NCBI RefSeq assembly: GCF_019679435.2
Contig: NZ_CP139781.1
Location: 5,576,001-5,640,000 of the forward strand
DNA length: 64,000 bases
Origin: Actomonas aquatica
Lineage (GTDB): Bacteria > Verrucomicrobiota > Verrucomicrobiia > Opitutales > Opitutaceae
Reading direction: 5' to 3'
Shown one piece after another: positions 1 to 12,967 of the stretch. Numbering within the stretch: the stretch's first letter is position 1; each line of letters opens with the position of its first letter. Under the pieces are notes generated by a model that saw only the letters and a list, made by a program, of their open reading frames with translations, searched no databases and had not been told where the DNA came from. The position numbers and the translations under genes were made by a program.

Positions 1-1172
<1,172 letters not shown>

Positions 1173-1314
1173 CTCGATACTGCAAACGAGCAACCGCGGT
1201 GCCAAGGAGGCGCCGGGTCAGCGTCCGCGAGGGAAATGGCTAGAGATGCGCGGTCGCATTCAAAGGGATTCATACTTTCCCTCTGAGCGCACCGGTTTGC
1301 GGCGGACGAAAAAA

Positions 1315-2739
1315 TCAGCCGTGCGCGGTGTATTCCGGATCCACGTCGAGGCCGAAGTAGTTCACGGCATTACCAAAACAAATGTTTTTCACCATCGCGC
1401 CGATGAGCTCGAAGTCGGTCGGGAGTTCGCCGTTGGTGATCTCGTTGCCGAGCAGGTTGCAGAGGGTGCGGCGGAAATACTCGTGGCGCGGAAAGGACAT
1501 GAAGCTGCGCGAATCGGTGAGCATGCCGACGAAACGCGAGAGCAGGCCGAGGTTGGAGAGGGCGTTGAGCTGCCACTCCATCGCTTCCTTTTGATCGAGG
1601 AACCACCAACCGGAGCCGAACTGAATCTTGCCCGGGATGGAGCCGTCCTGGAAGTTGCCGATCATGGTGCCGACCATGTAATTGTCGGCCGGGTTAAGGT
1701 TGTAGATGACGACCTTGGGCAACTCGTTGGTGTCGTCGAGCGAGGCGAGGTAGCGCGAGAGGTTGGAGGCTTGGGAGTAGTCGCCGATGGAGTCGAAGCC
1801 TGTGTCGGGTCCGAGGTTGCGCAGCATGCGGGGGTTGTTGTTCCGCATGGCGCCGAGGTGGAGCTGCTTGGTCCAGCCGCGTTTGGCGTCCCAGCGGCCA
1901 AACTCGAGCATGAGCAACGAACCGAAGCCGAGTTGTTCGTCGGCGGTGGGCACCGAACCGTCGCGCACCTTTTGGAAGATGGCGCGGGCCTCGGCGAGGG
2001 AGCAAGGCGAGGCGAGGGCGGTCTCGAGGCCGTGGTCGGAGATGCGACCGCCGACGGCGTGGAAGTCGGCGTGGCGTTTCTCGAGCGCGGTGAGCAGGTC
2101 GTCGAAGGACGTGATCTCCACGCCGGCGGCGGCGCCGAGTTTTTCGCAATAGGCGTTGAAGGCGGCCGGGTTGCCTAGGGCGTAGGCCTTGTCCGGGCGG
2201 AAGGTCGGATAGACGCGCGTGGTGTGACCGGAGGCGGCGATCTGCTCGTGGATGGCGAGGGAATCGGCGGGATCGTCGGTCGTGCAGGCGACGGCGACCT
2301 TTTGGTCACGCAGGATTTGTTGGACGGGTTGCTCGGGCAGCTGCGCGTGGGCGATGTCCCAGACGTAGCGGGCGTTGTCGGCGTCGAGCAGGGTTTCGAG
2401 GCCGAAGTAACGTTTCAGCTCGAGGTGCGTCCAGTGATAGAGCGGGTTGCGCAGGGTGTGCGGCACGGTGGCGGCCCAGGCCTCGAACTTTTCGTAGGGC
2501 TCCGCATCGCCGGTGCAGAAGCGCTCCGCCACGCCGTTGGAACGCATGGCGCGCCACTTGTAGTGATCGCCACCGAGCCAGATCTCGGCGAGGTCGGCGA
2601 AGGTGTGATTGTCGGCGATGGCCTGCGGCGGCAGGTGATTGTGATAATCGAAGAGCGGGCAGTTGGCGGCGTAGTCGTGGTAGAGGTGACTGGCCGCCTC
2701 GCTGTGCAGCAGGAAATCGTCGTGGATGAAGGGTCGCAT
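1315..2739 (-). CDS. uxaC: Glucuronate/galacturonate isomerase UxaC
   Basis: Uronate isomerase that converts D-glucuronate to D-fructuronate and D-galacturonate to D-tagaturonate, the first cytosolic step of hexuronate breakdown. The 474 aa length fits the family (about 470 aa). The N-terminal metal-binding motif of the amidohydrolase fold, FDYHNHLPP, lies near residue 30, and the C-terminal part has the family's FVGMLTDSRSF stretch. The start ATG at 2739 gives the usual MRPFIHDDFLL-type N-terminus. It lies downstream of the UxaE-type epimerase and the SDR reductase on the same strand, separated from the epimerase by a 178 bp gap with a purine/pyrimidine hairpin. It probably serves the same pathway and may be under the divergent XylR-like regulator at 5.8 kb. 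Confidence 0.96.
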   Translation of the reverse strand: MRPFIHDDFLLHSEAASHLYHDYAANCPLFDYHNHLPPQAIADNHTFADLAEIWLGGDHYKWRAMRSNGVAERFCTGDAEPYEKFEAWAATVPHTLRNPLYHWTHLELKRYFGLETLLDADNARYVWDIAHAQLPEQPVQQILRDQKVAVACTTDDPADSLAIHEQIAASGHTTRVYPTFRPDKAYALGNPAAFNAYCEKLGAAAGVEITSFDDLLTALEKRHADFHAVGGRISDHGLETALASPCSLAEARAIFQKVRDGSVPTADEQLGFGSLLMLEFGRWDAKRGWTKQLHLGAMRNNNPRMLRNLGPDTGFDSIGDYSQASNLSRYLASLDDTNELPKVVIYNLNPADNYMVGTMIGNFQDGSIPGKIQFGSGWWFLDQKEAMEWQLNALSNLGLLSRFVGMLTDSRSFMSFPRHEYFRRTLCNLLGNEITNGELPTDFELIGAMVKNICFGNAVNYFGLDVDPEYTAHG

Positions 2740-2810
2740 GGGGCAGGGGGGGGCGAAGTAAGAAGTAGGAAGTAAGAAGGATGAAGTGGGGCCGTGAGCG
2801 GTGACGGCGT

Positions 2811-2907
2811 TCTTTATTCTTTCTCTTTATCTTTCTCGTTCTCCCCGATGGGCGGATGGGGGGCGGCCGGTGGGGATAAAGAGAAAGATAAAGAAGAAAG
2901 AGAAAGA
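2811..2907. repeat. Imperfect polypyrimidine/polypurine inverted repeat
   Basis: In the gap between uxaC and the UxaE-type gene, a pyrimidine-rich arm (2811-2846, containing CTTTATCTTTCTC) is followed by its purine-rich complement (2872-2907, containing GAGAAAGATAAAG). The loop is about 25 bp and GC-rich. The structure could form a long hairpin in the transcript running from the epimerase gene into uxaC, and may act as an mRNA processing or stability element or be a dispersed repeat. No function can be read from the sequence. Confidence 0.7.
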
Positions 2908-2917
2908 TGCGGTGGCT

Positions 2918-4774
2918 TTAGGCGGTCGGGGCGATGTCGGCGAGGAGGGCGGCGTAGGTGGGGAGGGTCTCGAGGCGCGCGTTGACGTTGGCGCAGGTTT
3001 CGGCGCTGGCCAGGCCGGTGGTCTCGGCGAGGAAGATCAGATACGCGGCGACGCGACGGGCGTAGGCGAGACGGGCTTCGTCGCTGATGGCGTAGAAGCG
3101 GGCACGCTGACGGTAGCCGGCGGGGGAGTGGTCGCCGAGGGCGTCCTTGGTGGCTTTGCCTTCGGCGGCGAGCACGTAGAGGAAGTTGTATTCAAAAAAC
3201 AATACACGCTCCGGGCTCGGCGAAAGGGCGGCGACGGCGGTGCGGCAGGCTTCCGGGGAGGCGAAGAGCGCGTCGGCGGCGGGCGTCGACTCGTCGAAGC
3301 TGGCGAGAATGAAGCTGCGGGCGGCGTCGCGCTCGGTGGCGTCGTCGCTGAAGGCGCCGGCGATGGCGAGGTCGACGGTGAAGGCATACCAGTCCTTCCA
3401 CAGCGCCTGGTCGGCGGCGTTGGTCGAGGCGTGCAGGGCGCGGCCCATTTCGTAGGTGTAGCGACCGCTGGTTTTGATCTCGAGGTGGCTGCCGGTGAGT
3501 TCACCCATGAGGCGGTAGTTCTCCGCGGATTTGCCGGAACCGGAGTGGAAGCCGATGCTCACGCCGAACTTTTGGCAGACCTGCCACTGGGCGGTGATGA
3601 GTTCGCGCAGGCGGTCCTGATCCGGGTAGGGAATGTTCTTTTGGAAACCAAAGGCCGGCGCGACGAAGTTGACCGGCATGTCCATGGCTTCGCAGAGCGC
3701 GAGCATGATGCCGGTGGTCTCCGGAGTGGTGAGGCCGGGCAGTTCGTCGATGGAGAGTTCGCGCAGGTAGGTGCGGCCCTCGGTGGTGGTGAAGGCGGCG
3801 GCGCGGGCGGCGGCGTAGAGGTCGTCGCGGCGCTTCATTTTCTGCATGGGCGTCCACACGGTCGCGAGCAGCTCGTTGAAGGCGGCGTCATCGACGCTGA
3901 GGCCGACCTCGGCCATGCGGGCTTTGACGCGGGCCTGTAGGTCGGCGTCGATGGTGGCGACGTCGGCCGGCTCCTTCTTCGCGAGTTCGGGCGAGAGGTC
4001 GAAGGTGATGTAGCTGGCGAGCAACGAGCCGCGCACGAGCGCTTCTTCGCGGGCGTCGAACTTGCCGCCGATGGGTTGGTGGTCGGCGTTGAAGGACCAA
4101 GCGATGCGGCGCTGGTGGAAGCCGTGTTTGAGTTTGGCGAGGACGGAGCCGTGGCTCATGCCCTCGACCGACTGACCCTGGTGACCCTCGGGCACGGAAG
4201 CGCCGATGAAGGGGAAGGGCACGGTGTCGAGGCGGTCGGCGAGCATCTCATCAACGTCGTAAACGAGTTCGCGCGGGATGGAGTTTTGGTTGGCGGTGAG
4301 GCCGATGCCGAGGTGGGCCATGGACCAATCGACGGCGGGCCAGTGCAGCGCAGTGAAGCGGGCGCCGACGCCGAGCGTGGAGGAGCCGAGTTTGGCTCCG
4401 GCGGTGGGGAAAACGGTGGCGTCGGGATCGTGCTCGAGGATGAGGTTCTTGAGCGTGAGCAGGTTGGCCCAGCTGGCCGGGAAGGCGACGGAGCCGGAGG
4501 GCAGGACGACGCCGTCGGCGAGGACGTTGGCGACGTCGGGCGTGCCGGCGGACGGGGTTAGCACCCAGGCGCAATCGCCGGTGCAGGTGTCCTCGCGAAG
4601 CTTCCAGCTACCGGCGGCGGTATCGAAGCCGCTTTGCGGCCAGATGTGCAGCGCCTCACCGGCGGAGAGCTTGGCGCTGAGGTTCGACCAATCGAGGCAG
4701 AAATCCGGCGAGACGCAGGGGTTGGTGGCGATGCGGAGATTGTTCTCCAGCAGGAAGGTGTTGATTGGGGACAT
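2918..4774 (-). CDS. uxaE: Tagaturonate epimerase family protein (UxaE-like)
   Basis: Probable tagaturonate/fructuronate 3-epimerase, which interconverts D-tagaturonate and D-fructuronate so that galacturonate can enter the glucuronate branch. The assignment rests on family-like motifs: NADHQ (Asp231, His232), YITFDLSPEL, FHSGSGKS (His410) and IKTSGRYTYEMGRAL, which I match from memory to Thermotoga-type UxaE. At 618 aa it is longer than the roughly 480 aa Thermotoga enzyme, mostly through its N-terminal part. The neighbours UxaC and an SDR reductase fit the pathway UxaC, UxaE, fructuronate reductase, and no tagaturonate reductase (UxaB) is nearby. There is no signal peptide, so it should be cytosolic. 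The start at 4774 gives MSPINTFLLEN. I am fairly sure of the family; substrate direction is inference. Confidence 0.82.
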   Translation of the reverse strand: MSPINTFLLENNLRIATNPCVSPDFCLDWSNLSAKLSAGEALHIWPQSGFDTAAGSWKLREDTCTGDCAWVLTPSAGTPDVANVLADGVVLPSGSVAFPASWANLLTLKNLILEHDPDATVFPTAGAKLGSSTLGVGARFTALHWPAVDWSMAHLGIGLTANQNSIPRELVYDVDEMLADRLDTVPFPFIGASVPEGHQGQSVEGMSHGSVLAKLKHGFHQRRIAWSFNADHQPIGGKFDAREEALVRGSLLASYITFDLSPELAKKEPADVATIDADLQARVKARMAEVGLSVDDAAFNELLATVWTPMQKMKRRDDLYAAARAAAFTTTEGRTYLRELSIDELPGLTTPETTGIMLALCEAMDMPVNFVAPAFGFQKNIPYPDQDRLRELITAQWQVCQKFGVSIGFHSGSGKSAENYRLMGELTGSHLEIKTSGRYTYEMGRALHASTNAADQALWKDWYAFTVDLAIAGAFSDDATERDAARSFILASFDESTPAADALFASPEACRTAVAALSPSPERVLFFEYNFLYVLAAEGKATKDALGDHSPAGYRQRARFYAISDEARLAYARRVAAYLIFLAETTGLASAETCANVNARLETLPTYAALLADIAPTA

Positions 4775-4806
4775 GGTGGGAGCGGGAAAAGACAGGCAGG
4801 GTTTTT

Positions 4807-4830
4807 TTAACCACGGATGAACACGGATGG
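4807..4830. repeat. Copy of a dispersed TTAACCACGGATGAACACGG-type repeat
   Basis: A short sequence, TTAACCACGG followed by ATGAACACGGATGG, lies between the SDR and the UxaE-type gene. It resembles the TTAACCACAGATG...ACACAGAT repeat that forms a full inverted repeat after katG (53553-53639). The two sites suggest a dispersed intergenic element, here as a single half-site. Confidence 0.6.
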
Positions 4831-4877
4831 CTTCGGCTACCGCCTACGCACCGCAGCGTGGTGGAATGACGGAACGT

Positions 4878-5663
4878 TTAGATGGTCATGGCGTGGAAGC
4901 CGCCATCGACTTCGATTTCGGCGCCGGTGACGAAGGAGGAGGCGGCGTTGCTGGCGAGGAAAAGGGTGGCACCGATCAGTTCCTTGGCTTCGCCGAAACG
5001 CTTCATCGGGGTGTGGCCCATGATGGTTTCGACGCGGTCGGGGGTGAGCACCTTGCGGTTCTGTTCGGCGGGGAAGAAGCCCGGCACGAGCAGGTTCACG
5101 CGCACGCCCTTGGTGGCCCATTCGCGGGCGATGTTTTTGGTGAGATTGTGCACCGCGGCCTTGGAGGCGGAGTAGGTGAAAACGCGGGAAAGGGGGATGC
5201 GGGCGGAGGCGGAACCGATGTTGATGATGGAGCCGCCGTCGGTGGCCTGGAGCATGGTTTCGCCGAAGATCTGGCAGGCCATCAGCACGCCTTTGACGTT
5301 GGCGTTGATGATGCGGTCGAACTCCTCCTCGGGAATGTCCATGAGCGGGGTGGGCGAGTTGACGCCGGCGCCGTTGACGAGGACGTCGATGCGGCCGGTG
5401 CGTTCGAGGACGGCGTCGCGCAGGGCGACGAGTGATTCGCGGCTGGTGGCGTCGGCGGGATGGAACCAAGCCTTGCCGCCGGCGGCGGCGATTTTGGCGA
5501 GGCGGGCCTCGGCTTTTTGCTCGTTGCGGCCAACGAGCACGACCTCGGCTCCGGCCCCGGCCAGGCCCTCGGCCATGGCGCCACAGAGTTCGCCGGTGCC
5601 GCCAATGACGACGGCCACGCGACCGGAAAGAGAGAAGAGGGAATCGAGGTAAGGGTTGCTCAT
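4878..5663 (-). CDS. SDR-family oxidoreductase, probable D-mannonate oxidoreductase (fructuronate reductase)
   Basis: A classical short-chain dehydrogenase/reductase of 261 aa with the NAD(P) motif GGTGELCG, the NGAGVN motif, the catalytic YSASK pair (Tyr, Lys) and a C-terminal VDGGFHAM. The start was placed at ATG 5663 ([16 protein letters not shown]); an in-frame ATG at 5720 would add 19 residues unlike the family. It is the first gene of the minus-strand set with UxaE-type and UxaC genes, so reduction of D-fructuronate to D-mannonate is the likely role, as seen for SDR-type mannonate oxidoreductases. SDR substrates cannot be read from motifs; gluconate-type or 2-deoxygluconate dehydrogenase activity remains possible. 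No mannonate dehydratase (UxuA) or KDG kinase is in the window. Confidence 0.85.
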   Translation of the reverse strand: MSNPYLDSLFSLSGRVAVVIGGTGELCGAMAEGLAGAGAEVVLVGRNEQKAEARLAKIAAAGGKAWFHPADATSRESLVALRDAVLERTGRIDVLVNGAGVNSPTPLMDIPEEEFDRIINANVKGVLMACQIFGETMLQATDGGSIINIGSASARIPLSRVFTYSASKAAVHNLTKNIAREWATKGVRVNLLVPGFFPAEQNRKVLTPDRVETIMGHTPMKRFGEAKELIGATLFLASNAASSFVTGAEIEVDGGFHAMTI

Positions 5664-5759
5664 AAGGGGGGCTGAAAGCGTAGCAGTGGGCCGAAAAACG
5701 CCGCAGGCATTAAACCGCAAAAGGGTTTACAAAATGCGCAAGGTCGTTTGCCTCGGCGC

Positions 5760-6935
5760 ATGGCTGAACTGCGGCGCAAACGAGTCGGAATCATGCTCTC
5801 GATCGAGACGGAGCATTGGCACGGCGTGCTGCAGGGTTTGGCGGAGGGATTCCGGGTGGAGCCGACGGTGCAGGTGGTGAAAATCGCGCGACCGGAACGG
5901 TTTGAAGCGGCGCGGTTGCGGCGGCTGCGGCTCGATGGTTTGATCACGCGGGTGAGTTCCAAGGCCGATGAGGCCGCACTGCTGGCGGCGGATTTTCCGG
6001 TGATCAATGTGTCGGGTCGGCGGCTGGGCACTAAGCTGGACAACGTGATCAATGACGACCGCCGGGTGGGGGAACTGGCGGCGCGGTTTTTCGCGCGGCG
6101 AGGGTATCGAAACTTCGGATACTGCGGGGCGGCGAAGCACCGGTCGTCGACGTTGCGGCAAGAGGGGTTTATGGCCGCGGCGCAGGCAGCGGGGGACGAG
6201 GCGCTGGCGCTGGTGTTGCCCGAGATGACGGAAGGCGACGCGCCATCACCGCAGGCGGTGGATCGCATCGCGGCGTGGTTGGCGAAACTGCCGCGACCGG
6301 CGGGCGTGTTCTGTTTTAATGATGCGGTGGCGCGAGCGGTGGCGGAGGCCTGTGTGGATATCGGCGCGTCCATTCCGAACGACGTGGCGGTGCTGGGGGT
6401 CGACAATGACGATATCCAGCTGGGCTTCGCGGCGGTGGCGCTTTCGAGTATCGAGCTGAATCGGCGTCGCATCGGCTACCTGGCGGCGCAGCGCATGCTG
6501 GAACTGATCACGACCAAGGAACCCGTGCCGGAGACCGTGTATGTGCCGCCGCTGAAGATCGTGGCACGCGGGTCGACCGACAAACTGGCGGTGAACGACG
6601 AAGTGGTGGCTGAGGCGATCGACTACGTGGCCGATCACTTGGGCAATACGATCTACGTGGAGGAGATCGCGCGCACGGTGGGCGTGTCGCGACGGTCGCT
6701 GGAAATGCGGTTCAAGGCGGCGCTGGGCACGACGGTTTACGCGGAGGTGCAGCGGCAGCAATTGGAGCGAGCGGAGGTGCTGCTGATGGAGAATCCGAAG
6801 ATGACGATCGCCGAAGTGGCGTATGCGTGTGGCTTCCAGGATGCGCGGCACCTGAGTGTGGTGTGTCGGCGCAAGTTGAACTGCACCCCGGGCTCATTGC
6901 GGACGCCGCCGCGCGCGGCGGCGCCAGTGGATTGA
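5760..6935 (+). CDS. XylR-like transcriptional regulator (LacI-type sugar-binding domain + AraC HTH)
   Basis: A sugar-responsive regulator of the XylR type (391 aa). An N-terminal periplasmic-binding-protein-like sensor (about residues 8-275, with GLITRVSSK, the family's VINVSGR and PNDVAVLGVDNDD) is fused to a C-terminal AraC/XylS double HTH (about residues 285-385, with YVEEIARTVGVSRRSLE and IAEVAYACGFQDARHLS). It is divergent from the SDR-UxaE-UxaC genes across a 96 bp gap, the usual arrangement for a local regulator, so a hexuronate or intermediate is the likely inducer. ATG 5760 (MAELRRKRVGIML) was chosen; an in-frame TTG at 5748 is an alternative. The stop is followed by a REP-like inverted repeat. 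Confidence 0.93.
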   Translation: MAELRRKRVGIMLSIETEHWHGVLQGLAEGFRVEPTVQVVKIARPERFEAARLRRLRLDGLITRVSSKADEAALLAADFPVINVSGRRLGTKLDNVINDDRRVGELAARFFARRGYRNFGYCGAAKHRSSTLRQEGFMAAAQAAGDEALALVLPEMTEGDAPSPQAVDRIAAWLAKLPRPAGVFCFNDAVARAVAEACVDIGASIPNDVAVLGVDNDDIQLGFAAVALSSIELNRRRIGYLAAQRMLELITTKEPVPETVYVPPLKIVARGSTDKLAVNDEVVAEAIDYVADHLGNTIYVEEIARTVGVSRRSLEMRFKAALGTTVYAEVQRQQLERAEVLLMENPKMTIAEVAYACGFQDARHLSVVCRRKLNCTPGSLRTPPRAAAPVD

Positions 6936-7018
6936 GTGGGCGAGGAGGCGAGCCACTCGCTCACGCTCGTAGCCACGTGGTGGCGGGCGACTTACTTTGT
7001 TGAATGGGCGTGCCTGAA

Positions 7019-7093
7019 GCTGTAGCCGGGGGCATTGACCCCGGGGACCATGGCGGAGAGGCAAGGACCGGGCTCGCCGAGCCCGGCTACAGC
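7019..7093. repeat. REP-like inverted repeat between convergent genes
   Basis: Perfect 12-bp outer arms GCTGTAGCCGGG (7019-7030) and CCCGGCTACAGC (7082-7093) enclose inner palindromes CCGGGCTCG/CGAGCCCGG (7068-7086) and a CCGGGGGCATTGACCCCGG-like hairpin. It lies between the stops of the XylR-like gene and the GH2 gene, which face each other. A partial copy of the same core is at 31256-31280, also between convergent genes. A bidirectional terminator or REP/MITE-type element is plausible. Confidence 0.75.
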
Positions 7094-7103
7094 TCGGGGT
7101 TTT

Positions 7104-10337
<3,234 letters not shown>

Positions 10338-10508
10338 TTAGGCGGGAGCCGGGGCTCTGCCACGGGATTGTGGCCAACAGTAGTCAGGCGAGGGTTGCGA
10401 AAGGGGAAGTCACTCTTCGCCGCTCGCTCGCGGAACACAGGCTTCGACCCGATTTGACAGTCCTCCTACGGGAGGCGAGCCCTCCTTCGCTCAGAGAGCT
10501 TCGGCGGG

Positions 10509-10564
10509 CAGCCTTCGCTTCCGCATCTGGCTGGCCTCGCCAGCCGAAGCTGCAGCGAAGGCTG
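10509..10564. repeat. Inverted repeat abutting the tRNA-Leu 3' end
   Basis: Arms CAGCCTTCGCT (10509-10519) and AGCGAAGGCTG (10554-10564) are perfect complements and enclose a second stem GGCTGGC/GCCAGCC. The right arm runs into the encoded CCA end of the minus-strand tRNA-Leu. Because the tRNA is read leftward, the hairpin lies directly at its 3' side and could act in termination or 3' processing. The rest of the 10314-10508 gap holds no gene I can support. Confidence 0.65.
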
Positions 10565-10650
10565 GTGCCCGGGGTGGGACTCGAACCCACACGCCTTTAA
10601 AGGGCGGCGGATTTTGAGTCCGCTGCGTCTACCAATTCCGCCACCCGGGC
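10563..10650 (-). tRNA. tRNA-Leu (anticodon CAA)
   Basis: An 88-nt cloverleaf on the minus strand. The acceptor stem GCCCGGG pairs with CCCGGGC, the D-arm contains AATTGGTAGACGC, the anticodon loop CTCAAAA gives anticodon CAA (codon UUG), a long variable arm identifies a class II tRNA, and the T-loop is GGTTCGAGTCC. The CCA tail is encoded (10563-10565). Confidence 0.97.
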
Positions 10651-10864
10651 GCTGGGAGGAGGGAGGCCACGGAACGTAGGCTTAGGTGGCGGCCTGTAAA
10701 TCCAAATCTGTGGTGGTGAACGTTTGGCTCTATCAGTCCAGCTATCCGGCCTTGTAGGAGCTTTGCTGATAGGAAGTAAAACGTGGATTTGGAAGGTAGA
10801 CCCAGAGGCCTTTTCCCTATTGATCGCGCCTCACAGACGTGCCAACAGTGTCTTTTACGGACCG

Positions 10865-11791
10865 ATGTCATTACCCGAATCACCAGAAAAGCGCAGTCGA
10901 GCGGTCGTTTCTCAGCTCAAGGAGTCCAAGATTTTCAAGGACTACCAAGATGCATTTCGTGAAACGACGGGATTGCCGCTGAACTTGCGCCCGGTGGCGG
11001 GGTTTGACCTGCCTCACCATAAGGATCCGAACGAGAATCCGTTCTGTGCGCTGATGGCGAAATCCAACCATACCTGTGCGGCGTGTCTGCAGTTGCAGGA
11101 GAAGTTGGAAAAGGAAGCCTGCATGGAGCCCAAGACGCTGAAGTGTTTCGCGGGTTTGTGCGACGCGGCCGTGCCGGTGCGCGTGGGCGAAAACTTGGTG
11201 GCGTTTCTGCAAACGGGTCAGGTGCTCACGCATTCGCCTACCAAAAAGCAATTTACGACCGTTTCCCGTCAGATCCTGAAGTATGGCACCGAGGTGGATT
11301 TGAAGAAGCTGGAGGAGTCGTGGTTTCAGTCCCGTGTGGTCAACAAGCGGCAGTATGAGTCCATCATCCGCCTGCTCGCGATTTTTGCCCAGCACCTCTC
11401 CGCGCTCAGCAACCAGTTGATCGTGCGCGAGGAGACGGCAGAGTCCCCGGCCATCAGCCGGGCGCGCCAATATATCGCCGAGCATCATTCCGATGAGATG
11501 TCGTTGGAGGAGGTCGCGAAGGCGGTGAACATGAGCGCCTTCTACTTCTGCAAGATGTTCAAGAAGGCGACCGGGATGACCTTCACCGATTACCTCGCCC
11601 GCGTGCGGGTGGAGAAGGTGAAAAACCTGCTGCTTAATCCGCACAAGCGCATCAGCGAGGCGGCGTTCGAGGCCGGTTTTCAGTCCCTGTCGCAGTTCAA
11701 TCGCGTCTTCCGCAAGATCGCGGGCGAAGCTCCGACGGCCTACCGTGAGCGCATCGAAGGCACCACGCCGGGCGTGCGTCGGGCCGGTTGA
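10865..11791 (+). CDS. AraC-family regulator with PocR-type sensor
   Basis: A 308 aa regulator with an N-terminal PocR ligand-binding domain and a C-terminal AraC HTH (about residues 205-300, with MSLEEVAKAVNMSAFYFCKMF and ISEAAFEAGFQSLSQFNRVF). The sensor shows the typical pattern NPFCALM...TCAACLQ...LKCFAGLCDAAVPV with a GQVL strand, cysteines that may bind a metal or small ligand. ATG 10865 (MSLPESPEKRSR) was chosen because the 47 codons upstream do not resemble the family. PocR sensors were first described in propanediol/cobalamin regulation. A second PocR/AraC protein lies in the corrinoid operon 10 kb away, so this one might act on that operon or the intervening oxidase genes, which is speculative. 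It is not in an obvious operon. Confidence 0.9.
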   Translation: MSLPESPEKRSRAVVSQLKESKIFKDYQDAFRETTGLPLNLRPVAGFDLPHHKDPNENPFCALMAKSNHTCAACLQLQEKLEKEACMEPKTLKCFAGLCDAAVPVRVGENLVAFLQTGQVLTHSPTKKQFTTVSRQILKYGTEVDLKKLEESWFQSRVVNKRQYESIIRLLAIFAQHLSALSNQLIVREETAESPAISRARQYIAEHHSDEMSLEEVAKAVNMSAFYFCKMFKKATGMTFTDYLARVRVEKVKNLLLNPHKRISEAAFEAGFQSLSQFNRVFRKIAGEAPTAYRERIEGTTPGVRRAG

Positions 11792-11854
11792 TCGGCATTC
11801 TTGCGCTCCTGCACGGCGTCGGAGCAGCTGGTCCGACGTCGAGGGGCCGGCGTT

Positions 11855-12328
11855 TCAGCGGGCGGTCTTGAGAACCGCGGCCGTGTGTTCCTGCTCATGC
11901 CGCACGCGGCTCTGGCAGACGGCGCAAAAGGAATCGATTTCGCGACGGGCGACCGCGTGGAGCGCCGCCTTCAACTCATCGAGACTGGTGCTGCGATCTT
12001 CGCTCGAGACTTGGCGGAGGTCCGTGTCGTCGAGTAGGAGCGTTTCCACCACGGCCTGCTCGGCGGTGGAGAAATAGGTGAGCAGGGGGTTCTTACCGCA
12101 CACGCAGCCCAACCCCGCGCTGCGGGGGGCACCGTGCTCGGAGTGGCGCCGGAAATGGGGCTGGCGCAATTCGTCGAGGAGACGATCGAGCGTCCAATCC
12201 ATCAAATGCACCAGCGTATCGGGGTGAGCCATCGGGGAACTCACGCGCTCGGCACGCAGCAAAGCCTCCCAACGCTGACGCAGGTCGGGGCGTTGCGTCT
12301 GGAGCGCTCGCAGAAAGCCATCGTGCAT
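11855..12328 (-). CDS. Conserved-looking small protein with CxC and CxxC motifs
   Basis: A 157 aa predicted soluble protein that I do not recognise. It is rich in charged helical sequence and carries two cysteine motifs, CVC (Cys75, Cys77) and CAVC (Cys135, Cys138), which could bind zinc, copper, heme iron or an iron-sulfur cluster, or be redox active. It is divergent from the cbb3 oxidase operon across a 338 bp gap that must hold both promoters. Position and cysteines suggest a regulator or assembly factor linked to the oxidase, but the sequence alone does not show it. There is no signal peptide or membrane segment. Confidence 0.7.
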   Translation of the reverse strand: MHDGFLRALQTQRPDLRQRWEALLRAERVSSPMAHPDTLVHLMDWTLDRLLDELRQPHFRRHSEHGAPRSAGLGCVCGKNPLLTYFSTAEQAVVETLLLDDTDLRQVSSEDRSTSLDELKAALHAVARREIDSFCAVCQSRVRHEQEHTAAVLKTAR

Positions 12329-12666
12329 GAAAGCATTAATGCCAGAAGTTAGCCGAATCAGCTCCGCGTGTGTTGCTCATGGGTGGGCACAAATTGACTG
12401 CGCAGATGATGCAGATTTTGCGGGAAAGTGCGGCCGCTCAGAGGGGAGGGGAGCATTTGGGGGTGTCACCACTTGTTCACTACGGACCAAGAAATGCGCA
12501 ACGCTGCACAACCCCCGCGGAGTCGAATTCACAGCGTCCCGCTAGTATGCGTTCGAATCATAGGTCTTTTGTTTTCCGGATCCTGCCGCGTCCCAGTCCC
12601 AAACCTCACGGCAGAACGGAGTGAACAAAGGTCTCTACCCCTGTAACCACGCCTGACCAACCTGCC
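12329..12666. other. Divergent intergenic region upstream of the cbb3 operon
   Basis: 338 bp between the minus-strand cysteine-motif gene and the ccoS-like gene. It must contain the promoter of the cbb3 locus. I searched by eye for an FNR/Anr-type TTGAT-N4-ATCAA box and found no good match. The region is less GC-rich than the flanking genes. No RNA gene or repeat is apparent. Confidence 0.6.
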
Positions 12667-12918
12667 ATGTCCGTCATTCCGCTTACACTCACGATCAGCC
12701 TCTGTCTGGTCTTTACCTTCGTGCTGTTTTTTCTGCGCGAACACAGTCGTCAGCGGTTCAGTTCGGCCGAAAGCGACGCCTTGTTGCCGCTGGCTGACGA
12801 GACGCCGCGCCCCGTGGGCGTGGCTCGTGACAAGGCAGGTCGCGATCAAGACACCACCGCCGCACAGCGGAACCGCCGGAGCGGTCAGTCTGGCGCGAAC
12901 GGCACCTCCTCCTCCTGA
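12667..12918 (+). CDS. ccoS: cbb3 oxidase assembly protein CcoS-like
   Basis: An 83 aa protein with one N-terminal membrane helix (about residues 4-22) followed by a basic, then acidic, disordered tail. The N-terminus MSVIPLTLTISLCLVF and the single-helix layout match CcoS, which is needed for heme and copper insertion into the cbb3 catalytic subunit. It is placed first in the locus, 49 bp before ccoNO, rather than last after ccoI as in many proteobacteria. The tail after residue 45 is of low complexity. The call relies on context as much as on sequence. Confidence 0.72.
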   Translation: MSVIPLTLTISLCLVFTFVLFFLREHSRQRFSSAESDALLPLADETPRPVGVARDKAGRDQDTTAAQRNRRSGQSGANGTSSS

Positions 12919-12967
12919 GGCCCCGGTGGATCCCCTTTTGTTTGCTACCTCAACTGCTTCATAAGCC

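Noticed and set aside
12329..12666. FNR/Anr box upstream of the cbb3 operon
   Set aside because: No TTGAT-N4-ATCAA or close match could be found by eye, only an isolated TTGAC half-site.
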